Part shown: positions 17,644 to 26,682 of the stretch, one piece after another
How positions within the stretch are numbered: the first letter of the stretch is position 1
Layout of the letters: the number at the start of each line of letters is the position of its first letter
From: Planktomarina sp.
GTDB taxonomy: Bacteria; Pseudomonadota; Alphaproteobacteria; Rhodobacterales; Rhodobacteraceae
Length of the DNA: 42,298 nucleotides
Assembly (NCBI GenBank): GCA_020630595.1
Contig: JAHDBC010000012.1
Span: forward strand, 27,457-69,754
Reading direction: 5' to 3'
The notes under the pieces: model-generated
Seen by the model: only the letters and a program-made list of their open reading frames with translations
Database searches by the model: none
What the model was told of the DNA's origin: nothing
Program-made: the position numbers and the translations under genes

Positions 17644-17663
17644 GGTGGGTGCAACCCACCGCA
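17640..17663. repeat. GGTGGGTGCAACCCACC palindromic element (single copy)
   Basis: The first 24 bases of the 25-bp arm seen at 10296-10320 are repeated exactly here, between the convergent tag and tlpA genes. The tag stop codon is bases 2-4 of the element. A 7-bp stem with a GCA loop could form on either strand. Confidence 0.8.
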
Positions 17664-17680
17664 AGCGGCCCGTGGGGGTT

Positions 17681-18235
17681 TCACCGATCCGACATATCAA
17701 TCAGCGCACGTATAATGTCGCGTGCATTGTCTGAATACCAATCTGCATCCCCCTGAAGCCGGGCGATTTCGCGGCCATCGCGGTCCAGCACAACGGTAAC
17801 GGGCAGGCCCAGCACCGCCATATCGCGCGCAACAGCAGACCGTGGGTCTTTGTGCAAAGGCAGGTTGTCGACGCCGATGTCGTCAAAGAACGCCTTCATC
17901 CCCATCAGATCGTTGCGGCCTGTGGCGATGGTGACGACTTCGAAATCATCCCCACCGAATTCGGCCTGCAAATCGCGCAGGTGGGGCATTTCCTTGCGGC
18001 AGGGGGCGCACCACGTGGCCCAGAAATTCACCAGTGTGATCTTACCGTTGTAATCCGCCAAAGACCCCGGGCCGCCATCTTGATGGTCAAAGGTTTCTGT
18101 GGTCACGGATTGCGCTGTTTCGTGAAAGCGCAGTTTGCGCATGTCGCCTTCGCGCATGGCTTCCACGGCAGACATATCTGCGTTTGCAGGCAACACCAGC
18201 GCGGTATAGAGGATGGCGGCAATCAGAAAGCGCAT
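17681..18235 (-). CDS. TlpA-like periplasmic thiol-disulfide oxidoreductase
   Basis: This thioredoxin-fold protein (184 residues) has an N-terminal signal (MRFLIAAILYTALVLPANA) and the active-site motif WCAPC (C76, C79) in VNFWATWCAPCRKEMPHL, the hallmark of the TlpA/ResA group. A cis-proline loop follows (LGLPVTVVLD). Such proteins reduce disulfides in the periplasm, often for cytochrome c or copper-site assembly; the partner here is unknown. I chose the ATG at 18235 because it begins the signal peptide; a longer frame overlaps argH. It diverges from argH with only 32 bases between. Confidence 0.92.
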   Translation of the reverse strand: MRFLIAAILYTALVLPANADMSAVEAMREGDMRKLRFHETAQSVTTETFDHQDGGPGSLADYNGKITLVNFWATWCAPCRKEMPHLRDLQAEFGGDDFEVVTIATGRNDLMGMKAFFDDIGVDNLPLHKDPRSAVARDMAVLGLPVTVVLDRDGREIARLQGDADWYSDNARDIIRALIDMSDR

Positions 18236-18267
18236 AATGACGGCTCCGTCAGACGAAAGGGTTTTAC

Positions 18268-19653
18268 ATGACCAAAGACCAGAACCAGATGTGGGGTGGG
18301 CGGTTCGCGGCAGGGCCCGACGCAATCATGGAGGCGATCAATGCGTCCATCGGGTTCGACCAGCGCATGGCAGCCCAGGATATCGCAGGCAGCCGCGCCC
18401 ACGCCGCCATGCTGGGCGCCGTTGGTATCATTTCAGATACAGACGCGGATGCGATCCGGGAAGGGTTGCTCACGGTCTTGTCAGAGATTGAGGCGGGCAC
18501 ATTTCAGTTTTCGACCGCTTTGGAAGACATTCACATGAATGTGGAAGCCCGGTTGAAAGATTTGATCGGCGAACCGGCGGGCCGGTTGCACACGGCCCGG
18601 TCGCGCAACGATCAGGTCGCGACCGATTTCAAACTGTGGGTGCGCGATCAGATGGATGCGGCAATCACGGGCATTGATGCGCTGATGAAGGCGTTTCTGG
18701 ATCAGGCCAAGGCCGGCGCCGATTGGGTGATGCCGGGGTTCACACATTTGCAAACTGCGCAGCCCGTGACATGGGGCCATCATATGCTGGCCTATGTGGA
18801 AATGTTGGCCCGCGACAAATCCCGGTTTGAAGATGCGCGGGCACGGATGAACACGTCGCCCTTGGGGGCTGCGGCATTGGCGGGCACGGGCTTTGCGATT
18901 GATCGGCACATGACGGCAAAGGCGTTGGGCTTTGACCGCCCGGCGGCCAATTCGCTGGATGCGGTCAGTGACCGGGATTTTGCCTTGGATTTTCTGGGTG
19001 CGGCCAGCATCTGTGCCATGCACCTGTCCCGCTTTGCCGAAGAATTGGTGATCTGGTCGTCTGCGCAGTTTCGGTTTGTGACCCTGTCGGATCGGTTCAG
19101 CACCGGATCGTCCATCATGCCACAGAAAAAGAATCCGGATGCGGCTGAATTGATCCGCGCCAAGGTTGCCCGCGTGATGGGGGCCAACGTGGCGCTGATG
19201 ATGGTGATGAAGGGTCTGCCGCTGACCTATTCCAAAGACATGCAGGAAGATAAAGAACAGGTCTTTGATGCGGCGGACAATCTGATGCTGGCGCTGGCTG
19301 CCATGACCGGCATGGTCAGCGATATGACCGCGAATCGTGACAGTCTGCATGCAGCGGCGTCATCGGGGTTTTCGACGGCAACGGATCTGGCCGATTGGTT
19401 GGTGCGGGAATTGGGCATGCCATTCCGGGATGCCCATCATGTAACCGGGTCTTTGGTGGCAATGGCAGAAGCGAAATCCTGCGAATTGTCTGACCTTTCG
19501 CTGGAACAGATGCAATCGGTGCACAAAGGGATTACCGATGGGGTCTATGATGTTCTGACGGTGGAAAATTCTGTTGCGTCGCGCCTGTCTTACGGGGGCA
19601 CAAGCCCCACACGGGTCCGCGAACAGATCGCCGCATGGGAAAAGGTGTTGTGA
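18268..19653 (+). CDS. argH: Argininosuccinate lyase
   Basis: ArgH splits argininosuccinate into arginine and fumarate, the last step of arginine synthesis. The 461-residue length is usual. The superfamily signature [12 protein letters not shown] lies around residues 280-291. The N-terminal [11 protein letters not shown] and the [13 protein letters not shown] segment are typical. The gene diverges from tlpA and is followed, with a TGATG overlap, by a tiny lipoprotein, a layout that looks conserved in Rhodobacteraceae near lysA. Confidence 0.97.
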   Translation: MTKDQNQMWGGRFAAGPDAIMEAINASIGFDQRMAAQDIAGSRAHAAMLGAVGIISDTDADAIREGLLTVLSEIEAGTFQFSTALEDIHMNVEARLKDLIGEPAGRLHTARSRNDQVATDFKLWVRDQMDAAITGIDALMKAFLDQAKAGADWVMPGFTHLQTAQPVTWGHHMLAYVEMLARDKSRFEDARARMNTSPLGAAALAGTGFAIDRHMTAKALGFDRPAANSLDAVSDRDFALDFLGAASICAMHLSRFAEELVIWSSAQFRFVTLSDRFSTGSSIMPQKKNPDAAELIRAKVARVMGANVALMMVMKGLPLTYSKDMQEDKEQVFDAADNLMLALAAMTGMVSDMTANRDSLHAAASSGFSTATDLADWLVRELGMPFRDAHHVTGSLVAMAEAKSCELSDLSLEQMQSVHKGITDGVYDVLTVENSVASRLSYGGTSPTRVREQIAAWEKVL

Positions 19654-19823
19654 TGCGTGTTGTGTTGATTTGTGGGGTCTTGGCCCTAGCTGGCTGTGGT
19701 GCTGATGGGGTGCCGATCACACCGGGGGTGAACCTGGGTGTGAAAATTGGCCCGAATGGGATCACGCCAAGCGTAAGCGCAAGCGCATCATCCGGGCCGG
19801 TGACTGTCAGCGTTGGACGCTGA
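19653..19823 (+). CDS. Small lipoprotein between argH and DUF2834 gene
   Basis: This 56-residue protein begins with a lipoprotein signal (VVLICGVLALAGC, lipobox LAGC, Cys at about residue 15). The mature part is only about 40 residues, rich in Gly, Val and Ser, with no recognised domain. Its ATG overlaps the argH stop (TGATG), so translation is coupled. Tiny lipoproteins at this place are seen in related bacteria; the function is unknown. Confidence 0.75.
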   Translation: MRVVLICGVLALAGCGADGVPITPGVNLGVKIGPNGITPSVSASASSGPVTVSVGR

Positions 19824-19839
19824 ACACAAAGGACATTCC

Positions 19840-20157
19840 ATGTCGCCCTTGCGGATTACGTATCTGGCCCTTGCCATCTGGGGGGCCATTCACCCGATGT
19901 ATTATTTCATCACCTGGTTTAACGAAAACGGCTATTCGCTGATGGCAATGGTCGACGCGTGGCATGTGAACGCAGCCACAAGCGGGTTGGTGTGGGATCT
20001 GACGATTGCCGCCACGGCCCTGACGATCTGGATCATTGCAGAGGTGATGGCGCGGCGAAACTGGCTGGCCCTGATCGCGATTCCCGCCACATTCTGCATC
20101 GGGGTCAGCTGTGGTTTGCCCCTGTATCTGTTCCTGCGCACCCGCCCTGTCACCTGA
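19840..20157 (+). CDS. DUF2834 integral membrane protein
   Basis: This 105-residue protein has about three hydrophobic helices (ITYLALAIWGAIHPMYYFI, GLVWDLTIAATALTIWIIAE, WLALIAIPATFCIGVSCGLPLYLFL). It matches the DUF2834 family, a small inner-membrane protein of unknown function. The ATG at 19840 follows AAAGGA; a TTG at 19813 is possible but less likely. The conserved hairpin-plus-tail element follows about 50 bases after its stop. Confidence 0.82.
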   Translation: MSPLRITYLALAIWGAIHPMYYFITWFNENGYSLMAMVDAWHVNAATSGLVWDLTIAATALTIWIIAEVMARRNWLALIAIPATFCIGVSCGLPLYLFLRTRPVT

Positions 20158-20204
20158 TTGACCGGACCTGATTGGGCCGCGTGCCGCGGCGCGTGATGTT
20201 GGCC

Positions 20205-20263
20205 CGTCCCATCCGGGACGTGCGGTTGATGCCTCCGGCGGGAGTATTTTTCGCAAAATGAAG
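20205..20263 (+). repeat. Hairpin plus conserved GGAGTATTT tail (copy 2)
   Basis: CGTCCC-ATCC-GGGACG (20205-20220) forms a short perfect hairpin. It is followed by CTCCGGCGGGAGTATTTTT (about 20233-20251) and CGCAAAATGAAG. Copy 1 at 5-58 has the same order on the other strand. Both start about 50 bases after a stop codon and point the same way as the gene. The element sits 58 bases before lysA. Confidence 0.55.
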
Positions 20264-20320
20264 TTGGCGGCGTTGGGTTGGCTTGCTAGGACGCGCAGGA
20301 CCACCGGAAAGGGGCATGTG

Positions 20321-21589
20321 ATGGATCATTTTTTGTATCGTGATGGGGCGTTGCATGCCGAAGATGTCCCCGTGGCTGAGATTGCGCGGGCCGTCGGCAC
20401 GCCGGTCTATGTGTATTCTGCGGCGACGCTTTTGCGGCATTATCATTTGTTTGATGAGGCGATTTCCTGGGCTGACGATCATCTGGTCTGTTATGCGATG
20501 AAGGCTGCGTCTAATCAGGCGATCCTGAAGCTGTTGGGGGATGCGGGGGCCGGCATGGATGTGGTGTCGGAAGGCGAATATCGCCGGGCCAAGGCGGCAG
20601 GTGTGTCGGGTGACAAGATCGTGTTTGCGGGCGTAGGCAAAAAGCCGGGTGAAATCCGTACCGCGTTGGAAGGCGGTATCCGGCAGTTCAACGTGGAATC
20701 AGAACCGGAGATGCAGGTGATTTCCGATGTCGCCACGTCGATGGGGGTGGTTGCACCGATCACCATTCGTGTGAATCCGGATGTGGACGCCAAGACCCAT
20801 GAAAAGATTGCAACCGGGAAGTCTGAAAACAAATTCGGCATTCCGATTTCCCGCGCCGTTGAGGTCTACGCCATGGCTGCCGCACTGCCCGGTTTGCAGA
20901 TTGTGGGCATCGATGTGCATATCGGTAGCCAATTGGTGGATCTGGACCCGTTCCGGCTGGCCTATCGCAAGGTGGCAGAACTGACCGACACCCTGCGCGC
21001 AGAGGGGCACGAGATCAGGCGGTTGGATCTGGGCGGGGGTCTGGGCATCCCCTATGAAAAGTCGAATTTGGCGCCGCCGTCGCCCACCGATTATGGTGCC
21101 GTCATTCGGCAAGAGGTTGGCCATTTGGGGTGCGAGATTGAAATTGAACCGGGGCGTCTGATCGCAGGAAATGCGGGCATTCTGGTGGCAGATACGATCT
21201 ATGTGAAACAGGGCGAAGACCGCCAGTTTCTGATCCTGGATGCAGCGATGAATGATTTGATCCGCCCGTCCATGTACGGTGCGCACCACGATATCGTGCC
21301 GGTGATCGAACCGGCTGCAGGCGTGGACTATCAGCCCTATGATATTGTGGGGCCCGTTTGCGAAAGTGGTGATACCTTTGCCAAGCAGCGCAACATGCCA
21401 CCCGTCAAGGCGGGTGAATTGGTCGCGTTTCGGTCGGCAGGGGCCTATGGGGCGGTGATGGCATCGGAATACAATTCGCGCCCCCTGATCCCCGAAGTTC
21501 TGGTGCAGGGGGATCAATTCGCGGTGATCCGCGCACGCCCCACCTTTGACGAAATGGTGAACCGCGATACCATACCTGAATGGCTATAG
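20321..21589 (+). CDS. lysA: Diaminopimelate decarboxylase
   Basis: LysA decarboxylates meso-diaminopimelate to L-lysine with PLP. The 422-residue protein has the PLP-binding lysine K61 (VCYAMKAASN), HIGSQL in the barrel, LDLGGGLGIPY for the phosphate site, and CESGDTFAK (the C-terminal catalytic cysteine motif). I chose the ATG at 20321 because the family-like MDHFLYRDGALHAEDV begins there and GGAAAGGGG lies upstream. Twenty-two bases separate it from the TIGR02302 gene, so the two are probably co-transcribed. Confidence 0.97.
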   Translation: MDHFLYRDGALHAEDVPVAEIARAVGTPVYVYSAATLLRHYHLFDEAISWADDHLVCYAMKAASNQAILKLLGDAGAGMDVVSEGEYRRAKAAGVSGDKIVFAGVGKKPGEIRTALEGGIRQFNVESEPEMQVISDVATSMGVVAPITIRVNPDVDAKTHEKIATGKSENKFGIPISRAVEVYAMAAALPGLQIVGIDVHIGSQLVDLDPFRLAYRKVAELTDTLRAEGHEIRRLDLGGGLGIPYEKSNLAPPSPTDYGAVIRQEVGHLGCEIEIEPGRLIAGNAGILVADTIYVKQGEDRQFLILDAAMNDLIRPSMYGAHHDIVPVIEPAAGVDYQPYDIVGPVCESGDTFAKQRNMPPVKAGELVAFRSAGAYGAVMASEYNSRPLIPEVLVQGDQFAVIRARPTFDEMVNRDTIPEWL

Positions 21590-21611
21590 TGCCATTCAGG
21601 AGGACGCTTTG

Positions 21612-24158
21612 ATGTCCAGTCTGCCAAAACAGTCCCGTCGTGCGGTCTTTGCAACCTATGTTGGCATGTGGGCCGAACATCTGGTGCGCGCGGTTTGGCC
21701 GCTGATCGCAGTGGCTTTGGCGGCGCTGGGCGCATTGCTCTTGTTTGATGTGGCGCTTTGGCCGGTTGAAGGGATCTGGATCGGCGCCGCGGCGGTTCTG
21801 GCGGGGGCGGTTTTTGGCGCCGCCTATGCCATCCGGCAGTTCACGATGCCCAGATGGTTTGTTGCGCAGCATCGCGTTGATGCGCGCCTGCCCGGTCGGC
21901 CCTTGCAGGCGCTGCAGGATCACCAAGCCACGGCAACGGATGATCCGGCCGCTCAGGCCGTGTGGGCCGCCCATCAGGACAGAATGCGCAAACAGGCCGA
22001 ACAGGCCACGCGGGACCGCCCGGATATGCGCGTGTCTGACCGCGATCCGTTTGCCTTGCGTTATGTGGCGGTTTTGATCGCGGCCCTTGGGCTGTTGTTT
22101 GGGTCTTTGGGGCAGGTTGCAGACCGCGCAGTCAACCCGGGCGATGTCATCGCGACCGGACCCGCATGGGAAGGCTGGGTGCGCCCGCCAGCCTATACGC
22201 GCAAGCCCAGTGTCTATTTGAACGATGTGGTGGGCCAAAGCATTGTGGTTCCCGAAGGCAGCGATGTGATTTTGCGCCTGTATGGGGACGTGGGCGCGTT
22301 GACGGTTGCTGAAACCGTTTCTGCCCGCGTGGATGTGACAGAAAGTGTCAGTGCCGCAGAACAACAGTTTCAAATCGCCCAGTCGGGCCGGTTGGAAGTG
22401 CGCGGCCCGGGCGGGGCCATCTGGTCTGTTGTTGCGGAACCTGACGATCCGCCACGGGTGCAACTGTCGGCGCGGTTTGAAACCACGGATCGCAATTGGA
22501 TTTCGCAACGCTTTTTGGCGCAGGATGATTATGGGGTGGTCGCGGGCCGGGCTTTTGTGTCGCTGCATCTGGACGAAGTGAACCGCCAGCATGGGCTGAT
22601 TGCGGCCCCGATGCCGCGCGATGCCTATGAATTGCAATTGCCGCTGACAATTTCTGGCGACCGTCGGCAGTTTGAAGATGTGCTGACCGATGATCTGTCA
22701 AAGAATCCGTGGGTGGGTTTGCCTGTGCGGATCGTTTTGGAAGTGGAAGATGTTCTGGGCCAGACGGGCCGATCTGCGACCGTTGAAACGACGCTGCCCG
22801 GGCGCAGGTTTTTTGATCCGCTTGCCAAGGCGTTGATCGAACAACGGCGTGATATTTTGTGGTCCCCCGTCAATGGGCCGCGATTGGCACAAATTCTGCG
22901 TGCCATCAGCGTTTCGCCAGACGACGTGTTTCGAAACCCCGATGACGCCGCATCCTTGCGCCAGATCATCGCGGATCTGGAAGCGTTTGATCCGGGCGCA
23001 ATGTCCGCAGCTGATATGGACAAGGTGGCAGAGGCGCTGTGGCTGTTGGCCCTTGAAATCGAAGAAGGGGAGTTGGCCGATGCCCGCGCCGCGCTGGAAC
23101 GGGCGCAGGAAAAACTGGAAGAGGCGATCCGCAACGGCGCATCCCCCGAAGAAATCGCACGCCTGATGGATGAATTGCGCGAAGCGCAGCGCGATTACAT
23201 GCGGGAATTTGCAGAACGCAACCCGCTGGACCCGCAAGAACAGCGGGACCGTCAAAATGGTGAAGGTGCCAACCAAGACGAAAACATGGTGTCGCCAGAC
23301 GATCTGGCCGAAATGATGGATCGACTGGAACAGTTGATGGAAGAAGGCCGGATGGCCGAAGCGATGGAGCTGTTGGAAGAAATCAACCGGCTGATGGAAA
23401 ATCTGCAAATGGCCGAAGGCCAAGGCGGCGAAGGCCAGCAATCCGAAGGCCAGCAGGCAATGGAAGGGCTGGCGGATACACTGCGCCAACAACAGCAGTT
23501 GTCAGATGATGCCTTCCGCGATTTGCAGGATGGTCAGCCGGGCCAGAACCAACAGGGACAGCCAGGCCAGCAGCAAGGTCAGGATCAACAGGGCCAACAA
23601 CAGGGCCAAGGCCAAAACCCCAACGGGGGCGATCAACCCGGGGACGGTCAGACGTTGGCCGAACGGCAAGAAGCGCTGCGCCTGTTGCTGGAACAACAGC
23701 GCCGCAACTTGCCCGCGCCGGGCAGCGAAACCGGGGATATGGCGCGCGAATCGCTTGATCAGGCCGAAGGTGCGATGCGCCGTGCGGAACGGGATTTGCG
23801 CGAAGGCGATATTCCCGGTGCCATCGACAATCAGGCCCAGGCCATGGAAGCCCTGCGCGAAGGCATGCGCAATCTGGGTCAGGCATTGGCTGAACAGCAA
23901 CAACAGCAGCAAAACCAAGGGACGGCTGAAAATCAGGGCTTTGGTCAGGAACCGGGCCAGTTCGAACAGATCGATCCGCTGGGGCGCAACACGGGCAATC
24001 CGCTGGGCAGCGATGGCCCGGACGGAGATATGGTCACCCAACAGGATTTGCGTGACCGGTCACAGGAATTGATCGATGAAATCCAGCGCCGCGGTCAGGA
24101 TCTGAACAGATCAGAAGAAGAACGCAATTACTTGCAACGGCTGCTGGATCAGTTCTGA
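21612..24158 (+). CDS. TIGR02302-type (DUF4175) low-complexity membrane protein
   Basis: This 848-residue protein has two or three N-terminal hydrophobic helices (about residues 25-80 and 155-175) and a large probably periplasmic region. A long helical section rich in Glu and Gln follows (about 470-620). Then comes a Gln/Gly low-complexity stretch (about 640-680, GQPGQNQQGQPGQQQG) and more coiled coil. It fits the alphaproteobacterial TIGR02302 family found next to lysA. The role is unknown; an envelope scaffold is plausible. AGGAGG lies eight bases before the ATG. Its last ten bases overlap the convergent zinc-ribbon gene. Confidence 0.88.
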   Translation: MSSLPKQSRRAVFATYVGMWAEHLVRAVWPLIAVALAALGALLLFDVALWPVEGIWIGAAAVLAGAVFGAAYAIRQFTMPRWFVAQHRVDARLPGRPLQALQDHQATATDDPAAQAVWAAHQDRMRKQAEQATRDRPDMRVSDRDPFALRYVAVLIAALGLLFGSLGQVADRAVNPGDVIATGPAWEGWVRPPAYTRKPSVYLNDVVGQSIVVPEGSDVILRLYGDVGALTVAETVSARVDVTESVSAAEQQFQIAQSGRLEVRGPGGAIWSVVAEPDDPPRVQLSARFETTDRNWISQRFLAQDDYGVVAGRAFVSLHLDEVNRQHGLIAAPMPRDAYELQLPLTISGDRRQFEDVLTDDLSKNPWVGLPVRIVLEVEDVLGQTGRSATVETTLPGRRFFDPLAKALIEQRRDILWSPVNGPRLAQILRAISVSPDDVFRNPDDAASLRQIIADLEAFDPGAMSAADMDKVAEALWLLALEIEEGELADARAALERAQEKLEEAIRNGASPEEIARLMDELREAQRDYMREFAERNPLDPQEQRDRQNGEGANQDENMVSPDDLAEMMDRLEQLMEEGRMAEAMELLEEINRLMENLQMAEGQGGEGQQSEGQQAMEGLADTLRQQQQLSDDAFRDLQDGQPGQNQQGQPGQQQGQDQQGQQQGQGQNPNGGDQPGDGQTLAERQEALRLLLEQQRRNLPAPGSETGDMARESLDQAEGAMRRAERDLREGDIPGAIDNQAQAMEALREGMRNLGQALAEQQQQQQNQGTAENQGFGQEPGQFEQIDPLGRNTGNPLGSDGPDGDMVTQQDLRDRSQELIDEIQRRGQDLNRSEEERNYLQRLLDQF

Positions 24159-24943
24159 TCCCCTGTGGATGCGGATGACCCGGCGGTTGCGCCCTGTAAG
24201 GCGTTGATTCCATCTTCTGCCCATTTGAACAGCGCCTGACGGGTGTCATTCACCCACAGCACATAGTTGTTCACATCATCCGCAAGATTGGGAAGTGCAA
24301 CGGCAATATCGGGGGCAAACACATAGGCCGCCGTTGCCAGCGCCAGAACAAACAACGCCAGAACAAACCCAAACCGGAACCCGCGTTTGCGCTTGACCCG
24401 GACTTCTGCCGCATCAGGGCCATCGGGTGGCCGCTGTCTGACATTGGCCCGCTGTGTATCGGCGGACAGGGTGGAATTGATTTCATCGACATCGGGCAAC
24501 CGTGCGTCGCGCCGGGCGGGCGCGGCAGGTGGCGGTGTGTTTTCCGATTGGGGGGCCGCCGCTTTGCGCAGGTCTGCGGCGGTGGGTTGTTGGGCCTTTG
24601 GGGGGGCATCCAAATCCAGATCAGGCTGAACTTCGACTGATGGGTCCAGATCTGCCTGCCGGGCGGCCAATTCCCGCTCTGCCTCTTGGCGCAGAACGGA
24701 TTTGGCCTGATCTGATACGGGCGCACGCGCCGGCTGTGGCGTGGGGCGGCTTGGGGGGCGGCGCACCGGGGCCGCAGGCTGCACGGGCTGTGGTTTCGCA
24801 TCACGGGTTGCAAATCCAGCCGATTTTGGTTGGGCAAACCACGTATGGCCGCAGTTCGAACATTGCACATCGCGCCCGGATGCGGGGACCGCATCATCGG
24901 GAACTTCATATTGTGCTTCGCAATTAGGACAGGTTAAACGCAC
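24149..24943 (-). CDS. MJ0042-type zinc-ribbon membrane protein
   Basis: An N-terminal zinc ribbon (RLTCPNCEAQYEV and DVQCSNCGHTWFA, four cysteines) is followed by a Pro/Ala-rich linker of about 130 residues. Then come a basic patch RVKRKRGFRFG and one membrane helix (FVLALFVLALATAAYVFA), with a short C-terminal domain outside. I prefer the GTG at 24943, which gives the usual family start MRLTCPNC; a TTG at 24958 would add five residues. The gene diverges from ftsE and converges on the TIGR02302 gene. The family is common next to ftsEX in Rhodobacteraceae; the function is unknown. Confidence 0.85.
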   Translation of the reverse strand: MRLTCPNCEAQYEVPDDAVPASGRDVQCSNCGHTWFAQPKSAGFATRDAKPQPVQPAAPVRRPPSRPTPQPARAPVSDQAKSVLRQEAERELAARQADLDPSVEVQPDLDLDAPPKAQQPTAADLRKAAAPQSENTPPPAAPARRDARLPDVDEINSTLSADTQRANVRQRPPDGPDAAEVRVKRKRGFRFGFVLALFVLALATAAYVFAPDIAVALPNLADDVNNYVLWVNDTRQALFKWAEDGINALQGATAGSSASTGDQN

Positions 24944-25102
24944 CGAAATTTCATCCAACTTGGGGCCAGTGGCAAGGATTCACCCGCGACCTTTGTCGAA
25001 TAATTAACAGTCCGGAAAGACTTCGCCAAGTTTCCCTGTGATGTGACGTTGATTGGGGCGGCGTCATGCTGCAAAGTTGCGTCATAACAAAGGGGTGTCC
25101 CG

Positions 25103-25780
25103 GTGATCGAATTTCAGAACGTGAGCTATTCTTATGGCGGCGCCACATTGCTAAACAATGTGTCGATGGCCCTGCCGCAGGGGTCGTTTCATTTTTTGAC
25201 CGGTCCGTCGGGGGCGGGCAAAACGACGTTGATCAAAATGTGCTATGCCGAACTGCAGCCCACGCAGGGAACGGTGCGGGTGTTTGGCCGTGACACATCT
25301 GCGCTGGGGCGCGACGAAGTATCGTTCTTGCGGCGCAACATCGGCGTGGTGCATCAGGACTGCCAGTTTTTGGATCACCTGACTGTGGCCGAAAACGTGG
25401 CCCTGCCGCTGACCGTGGCCGGATCCACCAACGTGCGCACCGATGGCAATATGGAAGAACTGCTGGCATGGGTTGGGTTGAAACACGTTGAAGATGCGTT
25501 TCCGCCATCCTTGTCGGGCGGCGAACGCCAGCGTGCCGCGCTGGCCCGGGCGCTGATTGGTGCGCCCGATTGCATTTTGGCCGATGAACCCACGGGGAAT
25601 GTCGATTGGGATATGTCGAAACGGTTGATGCAGTTGCTGGTCGAACTGAACCGGATGGGCAAAACCGTGTTGATGGCGACCCATGATATGGCGCTGATAC
25701 GGTCCATGAAATCAGATGTGCAGGCCCGCGTGCTGCGCATTCAGGAAAAACAGCTTTGGCTGGCGGGGGCAGATCTGTGA
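25103..25780 (+). CDS. ftsE: Cell division ATP-binding protein FtsE
   Basis: FtsE is the cytoplasmic ATPase of the FtsEX complex, which activates peptidoglycan hydrolases at the division site. The 225-residue protein has Walker A GPSGAGKTT (34-42), Q-loop VVHQD, signature LSGGERQRAALARAL, Walker B CILADEPTGNVDWD and H-loop ATHDM. The GTG start at 25103 follows AAAGGGG. The stop overlaps the ftsX start by four bases (GTGA). Confidence 0.95.
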   Translation: MIEFQNVSYSYGGATLLNNVSMALPQGSFHFLTGPSGAGKTTLIKMCYAELQPTQGTVRVFGRDTSALGRDEVSFLRRNIGVVHQDCQFLDHLTVAENVALPLTVAGSTNVRTDGNMEELLAWVGLKHVEDAFPPSLSGGERQRAALARALIGAPDCILADEPTGNVDWDMSKRLMQLLVELNRMGKTVLMATHDMALIRSMKSDVQARVLRIQEKQLWLAGADL

Positions 25781-26682
25781 AGGGCCTGATCGAAACCATT
25801 GCCGCGTTTTTGATTGGCGATTCTCAGGCGGAACGCATGGTGCCGCCAACCGGGTTCACAGTGCGCCTGACGATTGTCGCAGCCGCCGCGATGGCGTTTT
25901 TGGCGACCTTTGCGTTGGCGTTTTCCATCGCGACCGGGACCTTGGCCGATCGATGGTCCACCGATCTTGCCCGCACCTCCACCATTCGCATCAGCGCCCC
26001 TGAAACACAGATGTCAGCCCAGGTCGCCGCCGTGTTAGAGGTTTTGCGCACAACGCCGGGCGTTCAATCATCCCGCCTGATCGAATTGGAAGAACAGCAG
26101 GCCCTGCTGGCCCCGTGGTTTGGCGATGATCTGGCGCTGGATCAATTGCCCCTGCCGCAACTGATCGAAGTTGTGGAAACCGCAGATGGGTTCGATCCAC
26201 AAAACCTGCAACTGCGGCTGACGGCGCAAGCCCCCGGTGCGGCCTTTGACGACCATGGTCGGTGGCAACGGCCCTTGGTCGGGGCGGCCAACCGGCTGCG
26301 CCTTGTCGGCTGGCTGGCTGTGGGTTTGATTGGTGTGACGCTGGCCGTGATCGTGACATTGGCGGCGCAATCGGCGCTGGCGGCCAATCATCAGGTCATA
26401 CAGGTGATGCGGCTGATTGGCGCGCGTGATCATTACATCGCGCAGGCCTTTGTGCGCCGCTTCACGCTGCGGTCCATACTGGGTGCATTGATCGGCATGG
26501 GGGTGGGCATAGTGGTGTTAACCCTGATGCCGGGCGCAGAAGACGAAACCGGTTTTCTGACCGGATTGCGCCCCACGGGAAACCAATGGTTGATGCCGCT
26601 GGCCCTGCCGTTCTTGACCGGGGTCATTGCCTTTTTTGCCACCCGCCGCGCGTCGCGCCGCGCCCTAAGGGAACTACGATAA
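25777..26682 (+). CDS. ftsX: Cell division protein FtsX
   Basis: FtsX is the membrane partner of FtsE. The 301-residue protein has the expected layout: a first helix (about residues 26-48), a periplasmic domain of about 120 residues, then three more helices (about 170-195, 222-245 and 265-290). The motif QVMRLIGARDHYIAQAFVRR, just after the second helix, is typical of the FtsX permease fold. The GTG start at 25777 overlaps ftsE, and the stop overlaps the acyltransferase ATG (TAATG). Confidence 0.93.
   Translation: MKGLIETIAAFLIGDSQAERMVPPTGFTVRLTIVAAAAMAFLATFALAFSIATGTLADRWSTDLARTSTIRISAPETQMSAQVAAVLEVLRTTPGVQSSRLIELEEQQALLAPWFGDDLALDQLPLPQLIEVVETADGFDPQNLQLRLTAQAPGAAFDDHGRWQRPLVGAANRLRLVGWLAVGLIGVTLAVIVTLAAQSALAANHQVIQVMRLIGARDHYIAQAFVRRFTLRSILGALIGMGVGIVVLTLMPGAEDETGFLTGLRPTGNQWLMPLALPFLTGVIAFFATRRASRRALRELR

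Noticed and set aside
21405-22637. 410-residue minus-strand open frame across the lysA/TIGR02302 junction
   Set aside because: It is antisense to two supported genes and has the composition of a shadow frame.
23529-23655. Short repeats rich in CAG/CAA considered as a CRISPR or tandem DNA array
   Set aside because: They encode a Gln/Gly-rich part of the TIGR02302 protein in frame. There is no spacer structure.
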